Below, one piece after another: positions 52,456 through 61,279 of a DNA stretch of 64,000 nucleotides. Numbering within the stretch: position 1 is the first letter of the stretch; every line of letters starts with the position of its first letter. Made by a program: the position numbers and the translations under genes. The stretch is from assembly GCF_039830135.1 (NCBI RefSeq), contig NZ_CP156081.1, forward strand, positions 3,396,001 to 3,460,000, in the 5' to 3' direction. A model generated the notes under the pieces. That model made no database searches and was not told where the DNA came from. It saw only the letters and a list, made by a program, of their open reading frames with translations. This stretch comes from Defluviimonas sp. SAOS-178_SWC. GTDB lineage: Bacteria; Pseudomonadota; Alphaproteobacteria; Rhodobacterales; Rhodobacteraceae.

Positions 52456-53994
52456 ATGCTCAGGCAAGACATCGCTGCCGCTCTTCACCGCGAGGCCCTG
52501 CGGCTGATCCAGCCGGAATTCCTGGCGCTTTATCCGGCGCTGGCATTCGCGCTTCTGTGGTTCGGTCCGCGCGGCGCGATCGTCGCGGGGGTCGCGGGGG
52601 TTCCGCTGGCCATTCTGGCGCAGAGACGCCGCAGCCTGGCGGGACCGATCGCTTTCCACGAAGGCGAGTATGCCGTGCCGGTGCCTCCCCGCCACCTCGT
52701 GACCGCGGCGCTCGACCGGAGCCATGAGACGCAGGAGGATACCGGGCGAAGCTCTGCCTGCCTCGTCATCGGCCTCGACGAACCGACGAAGCTGATCGAG
52801 ACCTATGGCCAGGAGGCCTATGACAAGACTTTGGCGAAGGTCGGAGAGCGACTCTCCGGCGTCCTGCGCGAACGCGACGTCCTCGGCCGTGTCGATGGCG
52901 CACTGTTCGCCATCGCCCTCGCGCCGGCGCGGCGCATGGATCTCGAGGCGGTCATCCAGATTGCCGGACGGCTGAAGGCGGCAGTGGGGGAGCCGTTCAG
53001 CATCGACGCGATGACGGTCTATGTCAGCGCCTCCGTCGGCTTCTGCCTGACCGGCCGGGCGCCGGAGCACACGGGCGAGAGCGCCTTCGAGGCTGCGAGC
53101 CTTGCCTACGAGGACGCGCGGCGCAACGGACCCGGCGGCATCCGCGCGTTCTCCGCCGACATCGCCCGCGCCGCGACCGAACGCGACAAACTGCGCGACC
53201 AGGTCGAAGCCGCGCTCGAACGCGGAGAGATTGTCGCCTATTTCCAGCCTCAGCTCTCGACAGATACCGGCGACGTGGCCGGGTTCGAAGCGCTGGCGCG
53301 CTGGCAGCACCCGGAACGTGGCGTTCTGACACCCTGCCATTTCCTTCCCTCGATCCTTTCCGCCGGTCTTGGCGAGCGTCTCGGCGAAATCATTCTCGGA
53401 CAAGCGCTGGCCGCCTTGTGCGGCTGGGACCGGGCGGCGCTCCGCGTGCCCTCCATTTCCGTCAACTTCTCGGGCGTGGAGCTGCGCAACCCGAACCTCG
53501 CCGCGAAACTGAAATGGGAACTCGACCGCTTCGACCTCACACCCGACCGGCTGACGGTGGAGATCCTCGAGTCGGTCGTGGCCGAGACGGACAACGACGT
53601 CGTCGTGCGCAACATAAACGCGCTCGCGAAACTTGGTTGCGGAATCGATCTCGACGATTTCGGCACCGGGCACGCCTCCCTGTCCTCGATCCGCCGCTTC
53701 GCCGTCGGACGGATCAAGATCGACCGCTCCTATGTCACGCGGGTCGACACCGACCAGTCGCAGCAGCGCATGGTCGCGGCGATCCTGTCGATGGCCGAGC
53801 GGCTGGGCCTTCAGACCCTCGCCGAGGGCGTGGAAACGATCGGCGAGCACGCGCATCTCGCGCAGCTTGGCTGCACCCATGTCCAGGGTTTCGCGATCGC
53901 CCGGCCGATGCCGCTCGCGGCAACGGAGGACTGGCTCGGAAAGCACCGTGCCAAGCTGGGCGCGACACCGGACCTCGCGCGTCGCGCGGGCTGA
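52456..53994 (+). CDS. Degenerate GGDEF plus EAL-domain protein (c-di-GMP phosphodiesterase)
   Basis: 512 residues. An N-terminal membrane hairpin (about 22-57) precedes a GGDEF-like domain (about 95-240) and an EAL domain (about 255-500). The cyclase motif is replaced by VDGALFAIAL, so synthesis of c-di-GMP is unlikely. The EAL domain keeps FEALARWQHPE, the metal-binding DDFGTGHASL and the loop Glu in AEGVET, so it should hydrolyse c-di-GMP. ATG at 52456 follows AGGAAGGGG. It stands alone after ttcA. Confidence 0.92.
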   Translation: MLRQDIAAALHREALRLIQPEFLALYPALAFALLWFGPRGAIVAGVAGVPLAILAQRRRSLAGPIAFHEGEYAVPVPPRHLVTAALDRSHETQEDTGRSSACLVIGLDEPTKLIETYGQEAYDKTLAKVGERLSGVLRERDVLGRVDGALFAIALAPARRMDLEAVIQIAGRLKAAVGEPFSIDAMTVYVSASVGFCLTGRAPEHTGESAFEAASLAYEDARRNGPGGIRAFSADIARAATERDKLRDQVEAALERGEIVAYFQPQLSTDTGDVAGFEALARWQHPERGVLTPCHFLPSILSAGLGERLGEIILGQALAALCGWDRAALRVPSISVNFSGVELRNPNLAAKLKWELDRFDLTPDRLTVEILESVVAETDNDVVVRNINALAKLGCGIDLDDFGTGHASLSSIRRFAVGRIKIDRSYVTRVDTDQSQQRMVAAILSMAERLGLQTLAEGVETIGEHAHLAQLGCTHVQGFAIARPMPLAATEDWLGKHRAKLGATPDLARRAG

Positions 53995-54154
53995 TCGCTT
54001 CCCCCCCAAGGAATTGCTGCCAGCTGTGGGGCGCGCGCGCCGTCAAGGGGACGAAAAGCCCGCACGGCGGCATAACACCTGTTCCACGTCGCCGGTCACC
54101 GCCACGACGACGCATTCCAGCGGCCCCGCCCGGCCCCGCTCACGGGAAAACCGC

Positions 54155-54183
54155 TTGACCTTTCGCTGCCCGTTCTGTTGAAC
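54155..54183 (+). promoter_or_regulatory. Possible promoter of yidC
   Basis: TTGACC (54155-54160), 17-base spacer, TTGAAC (54178-54183); the -10 is weak. The rest of the 53995-54220 gap shows nothing recognisable. Confidence 0.3.
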
Positions 54184-54220
54184 CTGCCCTGACTTCGGCA
54201 GGACGGGTGGTAAGTCCCTC

Positions 54221-56044
54221 ATGGACGATCAGAACAAGAATCTCATACTGGCGACGGTGCTGTCGTTCCTCGTGATCCTGATCTGGTTCACGCTCTTCCC
54301 GCCGCCCGAGACGACGAGCGATCCCAACACGCCAGCCGCAACCACGCAAAGCGCCGATGCGCCCGCGCCCGCCGTTGGAAATGTCGAAACCGCCGCACCG
54401 GCGCCCGCAGTCGACGCCGCCGCGGCCGAGCTTGCCGCCGCGCCGCGCATCGCCATCGACACGCCGCGCCTCGGCGGCTCCATCTCGCTTCTTGGCGGCC
54501 GGATCGACGACCTGTCGCTCAAGGACTACAAGGTCTCGCTCGGCGCAGGCTCGCCGAACGTGCGCCTCCTCGCCCCCATCGGCGGAACCGAGCTGAATGC
54601 CGCCCGTCCGTACTATGCCGTTTATGGATGGCTGCCCGCAGGCGGGCTCGACGCGGCCCTCGTGCCGAACGCGAGGACGATGTGGGAGGTCGAGGCCGGA
54701 ACCACCCTCGGCCCCGGTCAGCCGGTCACGCTGCGGTGGGACAACGGCGCCGGCCTGGTCTTCCACCGCCGCATCGAGGTCGACGACACCTATCTCTTCA
54801 CCGTCGCCCAGTCGGTAGAGAACACGACAGGCGCTGCGGTACGGCTCGCCCCCTACGGCATCGTCGCCCGCCACGGCATTCCCGACGAGCGCCGCATCTA
54901 CGTTCTGCATGAAGGTATCGTGCGACAGTCCGACGGAACGCTTGAGGAGATCAAGTACAAGGATATCCCCAAACTCGACACCGACCCGCGCGAGGGGACA
55001 CCGGCCGAGAGTGTCGCCGTCGCGAGCGATGGCTGGATCGGCTTCACCGACAAGTACTGGATGACGACGCTCGTCGCCGCGCCCGGCCAGGCGTTCACGT
55101 CCGTCGCGAAATACGTTCCCGGCGCCGATATCTACCAGACCGAAGCGCGTTTTCCCGTGATGGAGGTCGCCCCCGGCACCTCTGCCGAAGCGACGACCAT
55201 GCTCTTCGCCGGCGCCAAGGAATGGGAGGTCATCAAGCGCTATCAGGACGTGACCGGCATCAAGAGCTTCATCGAATCGATCGACTGGGGCTGGTTCTTC
55301 TTCCTCACGAAGCCGATGTTCCGGCTTCTTCACTGGCTCCACGGCGCCATCGGCAACATGGGCTGGGCGATCATCGCGCTCACCGTCATCATCAAGCTCA
55401 TCGTCTTCCCGCTGGCGCGCAAATCCTACATCTCCATGGCGAAGATGAAGGAACTCCAGCCCGAGATGGAGGCCCTGAAGGAAGCCGCCGGCGACGACCG
55501 GCAGAAGATGCAGAAAGGGATGATGGACCTTTACAAGAAGAACAAGGTCAACCCCGCCTCCGGATGCCTGCCGATCCTTCTCCAGATCCCCATCTTCTTC
55601 TCGCTCTACAAGGTGATCTACGTCACGATCGAACTTTACCACGCACCGTGGTTCGGCTGGATCAAGGATCTGTCGGCGCCCGATCCGTCCTCCATCCTCA
55701 ACCTCTTCGGGCTCCTGCCCTACGCCACGCCCGAACACGGTTCGATCTTCTTCATCTTCTCGCTCGGTGTGCTGCCGATTCTCCTCGGCATCTCGATGTG
55801 GTTCCAGCAGAAGCTGAACCCGGCGCCGACTGATCCGACCCAACAGGCGATCTTCGCCTGGATGCCGTGGATCTTCATGTTCATGCTGGGATCGTTCGCA
55901 TCCGGCCTCGTCCTTTACTGGATCGCCAACAACACGATCACCTTCATCCAGCAGTACACGATCATGTCGATGCACGGGAAACGCCCCGACCTCTTCGGCA
56001 ATATCCGGGCCGGCTTCAAACGTAAAAAGCCGGCGGCGAAGTGA
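54221..56044 (+). CDS. yidC: Membrane protein insertase YidC
   Basis: 607-residue Oxa1/YidC insertase for inner-membrane proteins. The first membrane helix is at about 6-24 (NLILATVLSFLVILIWFTLF). A Pro/Ala linker follows, then the periplasmic beta-sandwich domain (about 75-340). The conserved five-helix core follows, beginning GWFFFLTKPMFRLLHWLHG, with the hydrophilic-groove Arg in PLARKSYISMAKMKELQPEM and the coiled C1 loop. It ends with a basic tail (FKRKKPAAK). Its stop overlaps the next gene's GTG start. Confidence 0.98.
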   Translation: MDDQNKNLILATVLSFLVILIWFTLFPPPETTSDPNTPAATTQSADAPAPAVGNVETAAPAPAVDAAAAELAAAPRIAIDTPRLGGSISLLGGRIDDLSLKDYKVSLGAGSPNVRLLAPIGGTELNAARPYYAVYGWLPAGGLDAALVPNARTMWEVEAGTTLGPGQPVTLRWDNGAGLVFHRRIEVDDTYLFTVAQSVENTTGAAVRLAPYGIVARHGIPDERRIYVLHEGIVRQSDGTLEEIKYKDIPKLDTDPREGTPAESVAVASDGWIGFTDKYWMTTLVAAPGQAFTSVAKYVPGADIYQTEARFPVMEVAPGTSAEATTMLFAGAKEWEVIKRYQDVTGIKSFIESIDWGWFFFLTKPMFRLLHWLHGAIGNMGWAIIALTVIIKLIVFPLARKSYISMAKMKELQPEMEALKEAAGDDRQKMQKGMMDLYKKNKVNPASGCLPILLQIPIFFSLYKVIYVTIELYHAPWFGWIKDLSAPDPSSILNLFGLLPYATPEHGSIFFIFSLGVLPILLGISMWFQQKLNPAPTDPTQQAIFAWMPWIFMFMLGSFASGLVLYWIANNTITFIQQYTIMSMHGKRPDLFGNIRAGFKRKKPAAK

Positions 56045-56796
56045 CGCCGTCGGTCGCCTCCATTCAGCGGCATCCGTTGAAGGCGCACGGACGCGAGGCG
56101 CTTTCCGCAGTTACCCTCGTGCCGGGCCGGGGCTTGCCCTGGGACCGGCACTGGGCGGTCGCGCACGAGGCGGCGAAGCTGACCGAAGGCGAATGGGGCC
56201 CTTGCGCGAATTTCTCGATCGGATCGAAGGCGCCGAAACTGACGGCGATCGACGCGCGGCTCGACGAGGCGACAGGGACGCTGACGCTCCACCACCCGGA
56301 TGCGGCAGAGATCGTCTTCCGCCCGGACGACGCCGAGGATGCCGCGCGTTTCCTCGATTGGGTCGGGCCGCTCTGCCCGCCCGAGCGCGCGCGCCCGGCG
56401 CGGATCTACTCGGTTGCGGATCGCGGCATGACCGATACCGACTACCCTTCGATTTCGCTTATCTCGCTCGCGTCGAACCGGGCGCTTGGCGAATATATGG
56501 GGCTCGACCTCTCGCCGCTGCGATGGCGGGCGAACTTCTGGATCGAAGGCTCCAGGCCGTTCGAGGAACGCGGCTGGATCGGACGCCGGCTGCGGCTTGG
56601 GACCGCCGTGATCGAGGTCGTGGAACCGCAGGTTCGCTGCCTCGCAACGACAGCCAACCCCGCGACCGGGGCGCGCGATGCCGACACGCTGAAGGCGCTC
56701 CGCGCCCTGCACGACGATCAGGATTTCGGGGTCTACGCCAAGGTGATCGAGGCGGGCACGGTCTCAGCCGGCGACGTGGTGGAGCTTTTGCCGTGA
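56041..56796 (+). CDS. MOSC-domain protein
   Basis: 251-residue protein with an N-terminal beta-barrel part (IQRHPLKAHGREALSAVTLV, GRGLPWDRHWAVAH) and a C-terminal MOSC domain (about 110-250) containing RWRANFWIEGSRPFEERGWI and the conserved cysteine region EPQVRCLATTANPATGARDA. MOSC proteins bind sulfur or molybdenum cofactor at that Cys and transfer sulfur or reduce N-hydroxy compounds. The GTG start overlaps yidC (GTGA) and its stop overlaps engB (GTGA). This yidC-MOSC-engB order is typical of Rhodobacteraceae. Confidence 0.9.
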   Translation: MTPSVASIQRHPLKAHGREALSAVTLVPGRGLPWDRHWAVAHEAAKLTEGEWGPCANFSIGSKAPKLTAIDARLDEATGTLTLHHPDAAEIVFRPDDAEDAARFLDWVGPLCPPERARPARIYSVADRGMTDTDYPSISLISLASNRALGEYMGLDLSPLRWRANFWIEGSRPFEERGWIGRRLRLGTAVIEVVEPQVRCLATTANPATGARDADTLKALRALHDDQDFGVYAKVIEAGTVSAGDVVELLP

Positions 56797-57443
56797 CCCA
56801 ACCCTTCCCGCTCGCGCCGGAGCCTGAAACCGCTGCCCGCGAAGCCGGACGGCTGATGTTCGCGGGGCCGGTCGACTTTCTCAAGGGCGTCGTCGCGATG
56901 GAGGGGCTGCCGCCCGCCGACCGGCTCGAAGTCTGTTTCGCCGGGCGGTCGAATGTCGGGAAATCCTCCCTCATCAACGCGCTCACCGGCCGCAAGGCGC
57001 TCGCCCGGGCCTCGAACACGCCGGGCCGGACCCAGGAAATCAACTTCTTCGCCGCAGGTGACAGCCATTACCTCGTCGACCTGCCCGGCTACGGCTTTGC
57101 CGAGGCGCCGGTTGCGGTCGTCGCGAAGTGGCAGCGGTTGCTCAAATCCTACCTTGCCGGCCGCTCGACCCTGCGCCGGGCTTTCGTGCTGATCGACATG
57201 CGCCATGGCATCAAGGCGGTGGACGAGGAGATCCTGACCCTGCTCGACCGCTCCGCCGTGACCTTTCAGGTGATTCTGACCAAGGCCGACAAGGTGAAGA
57301 GCGCCGATCAGGAAAAAACCATCGCCCAAGTTCGCGCAGCGCTCCAGAAGCATCCCGCCGCCTTCCCCGAGCTTGTCGTCACCTCGTCCGAAAAGGGCGA
57401 CGGAATCGAGACGCTGCGCGCCATCATCGCGACGCTCGAATAG
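56793..57443 (+). CDS. engB: Ribosome biogenesis GTPase EngB (YihA/YsxC)
   Basis: 216-residue TRAFAC GTPase needed for 50S assembly. G1 is AGRSNVGKSSLINAL (about 50-64), G2 includes TPGRTQEINFF, G3 is DLPGYGFA, G4 is TKADK and G5 is SSEKGDG. GTG at 56793 overlaps the MOSC stop; a much longer ORF in this frame is spurious because it would cover the MOSC gene. Length is normal. Confidence 0.96.
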   Translation: MTQPFPLAPEPETAAREAGRLMFAGPVDFLKGVVAMEGLPPADRLEVCFAGRSNVGKSSLINALTGRKALARASNTPGRTQEINFFAAGDSHYLVDLPGYGFAEAPVAVVAKWQRLLKSYLAGRSTLRRAFVLIDMRHGIKAVDEEILTLLDRSAVTFQVILTKADKVKSADQEKTIAQVRAALQKHPAAFPELVVTSSEKGDGIETLRAIIATLE

Positions 57444-57493
57444 CCACTCACCCTTGCGGTCGACGCACCTCGGAAGCGGCCGGGGCGAAAGCG

Positions 57494-58228
57494 TCAGACA
57501 TGCTGCCCGGCATTCACCTCGATCTCGGTCCCGGTGACATAGGACGAGGCGTCGGAGCAGAGGAACCAGATCACGTCAGCGACCTCGGACGGCTGGCCGA
57601 GCCGGCGCAGGGGCAGGCCTTCGACGATCTTCTCCGTCCCCGGCGACAGGATCGAGGTCTCGATCTCGCCCGGCGCTATCGCATTGACGCGCACCCCCAG
57701 GGGCCCGAAATCATGCGCCATCTCGCGCGTGAGCGCCTTCAGGGCGGCCTTGGACGTCGCATAGGCGGCACCCGCGAATGGATGCACCCGCGACCCAGCG
57801 ATGGAGGTGACGTTGACGACCGCTCCCTTTGCCGCCGACAGCTCCTCCCTCAGCCCCCGGGCGAGGACGATGGAGGCGAAGAAATTGACGTGGAAGACAT
57901 GGCCCCAGGTCTTGAGATCCGTGTCCAGTGTGTTGAGCCGCCCGCCTCCCGGTGCCTTGGGTGAGATGCCGGCATTGTTCACGAGCGCATCGAGCCTGCC
58001 GTTCAGCTTGGCGCGGATCACCTCGATCGCCGCGATCGTCCGACTCGGATCGGCCAGATCGATCTGGATGTGATCTTCCCGCCCGCCGCCCCAGGGGCAT
58101 TCCTCGGGGAAGGGCTGGCGCGAACAGGTGATTACCCGCCAGCCCGCGCGCGCGAAACGCATCACCGTGGCATGGCCGATCCCGCGCGACGCGCCGGTCA
58201 GCAGAAGGGTTTTCGTCTCGCTTGTCAT
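57494..58228 (-). CDS. SDR-family oxidoreductase
   Basis: 244-residue classical short-chain dehydrogenase/reductase using NAD(P)H. The cofactor motif is [20 protein letters not shown] (11-30), with structural NNAG near 88-91, Ser in [15 protein letters not shown] and catalytic Tyr/Lys in [12 protein letters not shown]. The C-terminal region [20 protein letters not shown] is substrate-specific. ATG at 58228 follows GGAGG; longer readings run into the argB promoter region. It is convergent with engB and divergent from argB. Substrate unknown. Confidence 0.9.
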   Translation of the reverse strand: MTSETKTLLLTGASRGIGHATVMRFARAGWRVITCSRQPFPEECPWGGGREDHIQIDLADPSRTIAAIEVIRAKLNGRLDALVNNAGISPKAPGGGRLNTLDTDLKTWGHVFHVNFFASIVLARGLREELSAAKGAVVNVTSIAGSRVHPFAGAAYATSKAALKALTREMAHDFGPLGVRVNAIAPGEIETSILSPGTEKIVEGLPLRRLGQPSEVADVIWFLCSDASSYVTGTEIEVNAGQHV

Positions 58229-58352
58229 CGGCTCGGCCTCCGGTCGCTTGCGGCTGAAGCTAAGCCTTCGGCGGCGGAAGGCAACAGCGCACGGGCCTTG
58301 GCAGGGGCCGGCCGAGCGGATAACACGGAAACCGCAACGAGGACCCCGCGCG

Positions 58353-59246
58353 ATGAGAAAGCAAGACATGAACCGTGACTGGATCGCCACCGCCAAGACA
58401 CTGTCCGAAGCCTTGCCCTACTTGCAGCGCTACGCCGGGGCCGTCGTCGTCGTGAAGTTCGGCGGCAATGCGATGGGCGACGAGGAAGCGATGGCCGAGT
58501 TCGCCCGCGACATCGTTCTCATGCGCCAGGTCGGCGTGAACCCTGTCGTCGTCCACGGCGGCGGGCCGATGATCAACGATCTCCTGTCCCGGCTCGGCAT
58601 CAAGTCGGAATTCGTGCGCGGCAAGCGGGTGACGGACAAAGCCACCGTCGAGGTCGTCGAAATGGTGCTGACGGGCCTCGTCAACAAGCGGATCGTCCAG
58701 GCGATCATGGACGAGGGCGGACGTGCCGTCGGCCTGTCGGGCAAGGACGACGACCTCATGGTCTGTGTCGCAGACGATCCGGAGCTCGGCTTCGTCGGCA
58801 AGCCGGTGGAGATGAACGTGCAGGTCCTGCGCGATCTCTTCGCGGCCGGAATCATCCCGGTCGTGGCCCCCGTCGCCACCGGCATGGAGGCGAACGAGAC
58901 GTTCAACGTCAACGGCGACACGGCCGCAGGCGCCATTGCGGCGGCGCTGAAGGCGGATCGCCTTCTGCTACTGACCGACGTGTCGGGCGTGAAGAACGAA
59001 AACGGCGAGGTCGTGACCCAGCTCACCCCCGCCGACGTGCGCGACATGATCGCGAAGGGCGCGATCTCGGGCGGCATGATCCCCAAGGTCGAAACCGCGC
59101 TCGCCGCCGTCGAGGGCGGGGTGCGCGCGACGGTCATCCTCGACGGGCGCCAGCCCAATGCGTGCCTTCTGGAACTTTTCACCGACCACGGCGCCGGCTC
59201 GATCATCCGCTCGACCGAACCGCGCGTGAAGCCGCGCGGAAAGTGA
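58353..59246 (+). CDS. argB: Acetylglutamate kinase ArgB
   Basis: Phosphorylates N-acetyl-L-glutamate, the second step of arginine synthesis. The 297-residue product has [13 protein letters not shown] (about 30-42), [28 protein letters not shown] and [19 protein letters not shown]. The N-terminal helix ([18 protein letters not shown]) before the kinase core is typical of the arginine-inhibited hexameric type, so feedback control by arginine is likely. ATG at 58353 follows CGAGGA. The stop overlaps the next gene (GTGA). Confidence 0.96.
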   Translation: MRKQDMNRDWIATAKTLSEALPYLQRYAGAVVVVKFGGNAMGDEEAMAEFARDIVLMRQVGVNPVVVHGGGPMINDLLSRLGIKSEFVRGKRVTDKATVEVVEMVLTGLVNKRIVQAIMDEGGRAVGLSGKDDDLMVCVADDPELGFVGKPVEMNVQVLRDLFAAGIIPVVAPVATGMEANETFNVNGDTAAGAIAAALKADRLLLLTDVSGVKNENGEVVTQLTPADVRDMIAKGAISGGMIPKVETALAAVEGGVRATVILDGRQPNACLLELFTDHGAGSIIRSTEPRVKPRGK

Positions 59247-59899
59247 CGGCTCTTGCCGAGGTCGAGGCGAAAGCCGCGCCGCACCGGCTCGCGGTCTTCG
59301 GCGGCTTTCATCCCGGGGCCGGCGACAGCCTGCCACCCGGAACCGGAACGGTCCTCCTCCTCGGCCCGGCCGAACCCGGCTTCTGGCCGCATGTGACGGC
59401 AACGCCGGAATGGCTGGACGGGCGGTCCGATCCGCTCGACCGCTGGTCGGCGCGGGTGATCGGCGATCTCGCCACGACTTTCGGCGGCTCCGCGCTCTTT
59501 CCCTTCGGCGGTCCTCCCTATCATCCCTTCTACCGCTGGGCGCTCCGGTCGGGGCGGGCCTGGGCGTCGCCGGTGACATTGCTCGTCCATGACCGGGCGG
59601 GGCTGTTCGCCTCGTACAGGGGCGCCCTCCTCTTGCCGGCGCAAATCGACCTGCCACCGCCGCCGCCGGCCTCGCCCTGCGCCAGTTGCCCCGGTCAACC
59701 CTGCCGTTCCGCCTGCCCCGCGGGCGCGCTTTCCGCGAAAGGATACGACGTTCCTGCCTGCCACGCCTTTCTGGACACTGCGCGAGGCGAAGATTGCCTT
59801 TCTTCCGGCTGCCTCGTTCGTCGCGCTTGCCCGGTGTCGCAGGCCTATGGCAGGCTGCCGGAACAATCCGCCTATCATATGAGGCTCTTTCACACATGA
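59243..59899 (+). CDS. Ferredoxin-like cysteine-rich protein
   Basis: 218-residue protein. The N-terminal two thirds resemble the substrate domain of QueG-like proteins ([26 protein letters not shown]). The C-terminus has eight cysteines at about 146, 149, 154, 158, 173, 185, 190 and 196 in patterns [18 protein letters not shown] and [16 protein letters not shown], compatible with one or two 4Fe-4S clusters. It lacks the full length of epoxyqueuosine reductase, so the reaction is unknown. The GTG start overlaps argB, and the stop overlaps sixA (ATGA). Confidence 0.78.
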   Translation: MTALAEVEAKAAPHRLAVFGGFHPGAGDSLPPGTGTVLLLGPAEPGFWPHVTATPEWLDGRSDPLDRWSARVIGDLATTFGGSALFPFGGPPYHPFYRWALRSGRAWASPVTLLVHDRAGLFASYRGALLLPAQIDLPPPPPASPCASCPGQPCRSACPAGALSAKGYDVPACHAFLDTARGEDCLSSGCLVRRACPVSQAYGRLPEQSAYHMRLFHT

Positions 59900-60414
59900 C
59901 CCCTGCCGGCCACCGCCGACTGATCCTGACCCGCCATGCGAAGTCCTCCTGGGACGACCCGACGACCGCCGACCATGACCGGCCGCTGAACGGGCGGGGG
60001 CGCCGGGCCGCGCTCGAGCTCGGCGAATGGTTGGGGTCGCGCGGCTATGAGCCGGACCAGGTGCTCTGCTCCACCGCCAACCGGACTCGTGAAACCTGGA
60101 CACGGATCGCCGCCGCCCCGCTGGAAGTCACGCCCGAGGTGGACTTTGTCGATGCGCTCTATCATGCCTCGCCGGATGTGATGCTGAACATCCTTCGAGG
60201 CGCGACCGGGGACTGTGTGCTGATGCTCGGGCATAATCCCGGCATCGCGGAATTCGCCGCGCTCTTGCCGGCGCGCCGGCCGGTCGATCCGGATTTCCAG
60301 CGCTATCCCACCGCCGCGACTCTGGTCGTCGATTTCGAGATCGCGAGCTGGTCTGACCTGCGGCCGGGCGCCGGCAGCGTTCTGGACTTCTTCGTTCCGT
60401 CGGGCCGAGACTGA
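59896..60414 (+). CDS. Histidine phosphatase SixA-like
   Basis: 172-residue branch-2-type histidine (RHG) phosphatase. It has LILTRHAKSSWDDP with catalytic His14 and Arg13, DRPLNGRGRRAALELGEWL, CSTANRTRETW and the second His in LMLGHNPGIAEFA. SixA dephosphorylates phosphohistidines in phosphorelay or PTS proteins in E. coli; the target here is unknown. It overlaps the ferredoxin-like gene by 4 bases and ends at a bidirectional terminator. Confidence 0.92.
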   Translation: MTPAGHRRLILTRHAKSSWDDPTTADHDRPLNGRGRRAALELGEWLGSRGYEPDQVLCSTANRTRETWTRIAAAPLEVTPEVDFVDALYHASPDVMLNILRGATGDCVLMLGHNPGIAEFAALLPARRPVDPDFQRYPTAATLVVDFEIASWSDLRPGAGSVLDFFVPSGRD

Positions 60415-60430
60415 GCGCCCCGGAAAGGAC

Positions 60431-60456
60431 AAGGCCCCGGCAATGCCGGGGCCTTT
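60431..60456. terminator. Bidirectional terminator between sixA-like and aapP genes
   Basis: Perfect 11-bp inverted repeat AAGGCCCCGGC (60431-60441) / GCCGGGGCCTT (60445-60455) with an AAT loop, flanked by T on the plus side and A on the other, between convergent genes. Confidence 0.8.
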
Positions 60457-60474
60457 CGCGTTCGCCAAGTGCCG

Positions 60475-61269
60475 TCAGTGACCGAGGATCTGGCTGAGGA
60501 ACAGCTTCGTCCGGTCCGACTGCGGGTTGTTGAAGAACTCCTTCGGCTCGTTCTGCTCGACGACCTGGCCCTGGTCCATGAAGATCACCCGGTTCGCCAC
60601 GGCCTGGGCGAAGCCCATCTCGTGGGTCACGCAAAGCATCGTCATCCCCTCTTCGGCAAGCTCGATCATCGTGTCGAGCACTTCCTTGATCATCTCTGGA
60701 TCGAGCGCCGACGTCGGCTCGTCGAAAAGCATGATCCGCGGCTTCATGCAGAGCGAGCGCGCGATCGCCACCCGCTGCTGCTGACCGCCGGAAAGCTGGC
60801 CGGGATACTTGTTGGCCTGTTCCGGGATCTTCACCTTTTCAAGAAAGTGCATCGCCGTCGCCTCGGCTTCCTTCTTCGGCACCTTGCGCACCCAGATCGG
60901 CGCCAGCGTGCAGTTTTCGAGGATCGTCAGATGCGGGAAGAGGTTGAAGTGCTGGAACACCATCCCGACCTCGGAGCGCACCTTGTCGATGTTCTTGAGG
61001 TCGTTGGTCAGCTCGATTCCGTCGACGACGATCTTGCCCTGCTGGTGCTCCTCCAGCCGGTTGATGCAGCGGATCAGCGTCGACTTGCCCGAACCTGACG
61101 GGCCGCAGATGACGATCCGTTCGCCCCGGTTCACCGTCATGTTGATGTCGCGGAGCACGTGGAAACTCCCGTACCACTTGTTCATGTTGGTGATCTGGAT
61201 CGCGACCTCGTCGCTGACCTGCATCTGGCTGCGGTCGATTTCACGGGTGACGGCATGTGGGTCCGACAT
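60475..61269 (-). CDS. aapP: Amino-acid ABC transporter ATP-binding protein
   Basis: 264-residue ATPase of a polar amino-acid uptake system. Walker A is [14 protein letters not shown] (about 55-68), the Q-loop [16 protein letters not shown], the signature [16 protein letters not shown], Walker [15 protein letters not shown] and the H-loop [10 protein letters not shown]. About 22 residues precede the usual core. ATG at 61269 follows AAGGAG. It lies 10 bases after the aapM-type permease gene. Substrates of Aap/Bzt systems are Glu, Gln, Asp and other L-amino acids. Confidence 0.95.
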   Translation of the reverse strand: MSDPHAVTREIDRSQMQVSDEVAIQITNMNKWYGSFHVLRDINMTVNRGERIVICGPSGSGKSTLIRCINRLEEHQQGKIVVDGIELTNDLKNIDKVRSEVGMVFQHFNLFPHLTILENCTLAPIWVRKVPKKEAEATAMHFLEKVKIPEQANKYPGQLSGGQQQRVAIARSLCMKPRIMLFDEPTSALDPEMIKEVLDTMIELAEEGMTMLCVTHEMGFAQAVANRVIFMDQGQVVEQNEPKEFFNNPQSDRTKLFLSQILGH

Positions 61270-61279
61270 GGGGCACTCC

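Noticed and set aside
52390..54009. 539-codon minus-strand frame opposite the EAL protein
   Set aside because: Antisense shadow of a clear EAL gene; composition is typical of reverse-complemented GC-rich codons.
56193..56792. Upstream extension of the engB reading frame
   Set aside because: It covers the MOSC gene in another frame; the GTGA-coupled start at 56793 gives a normal-length EngB.
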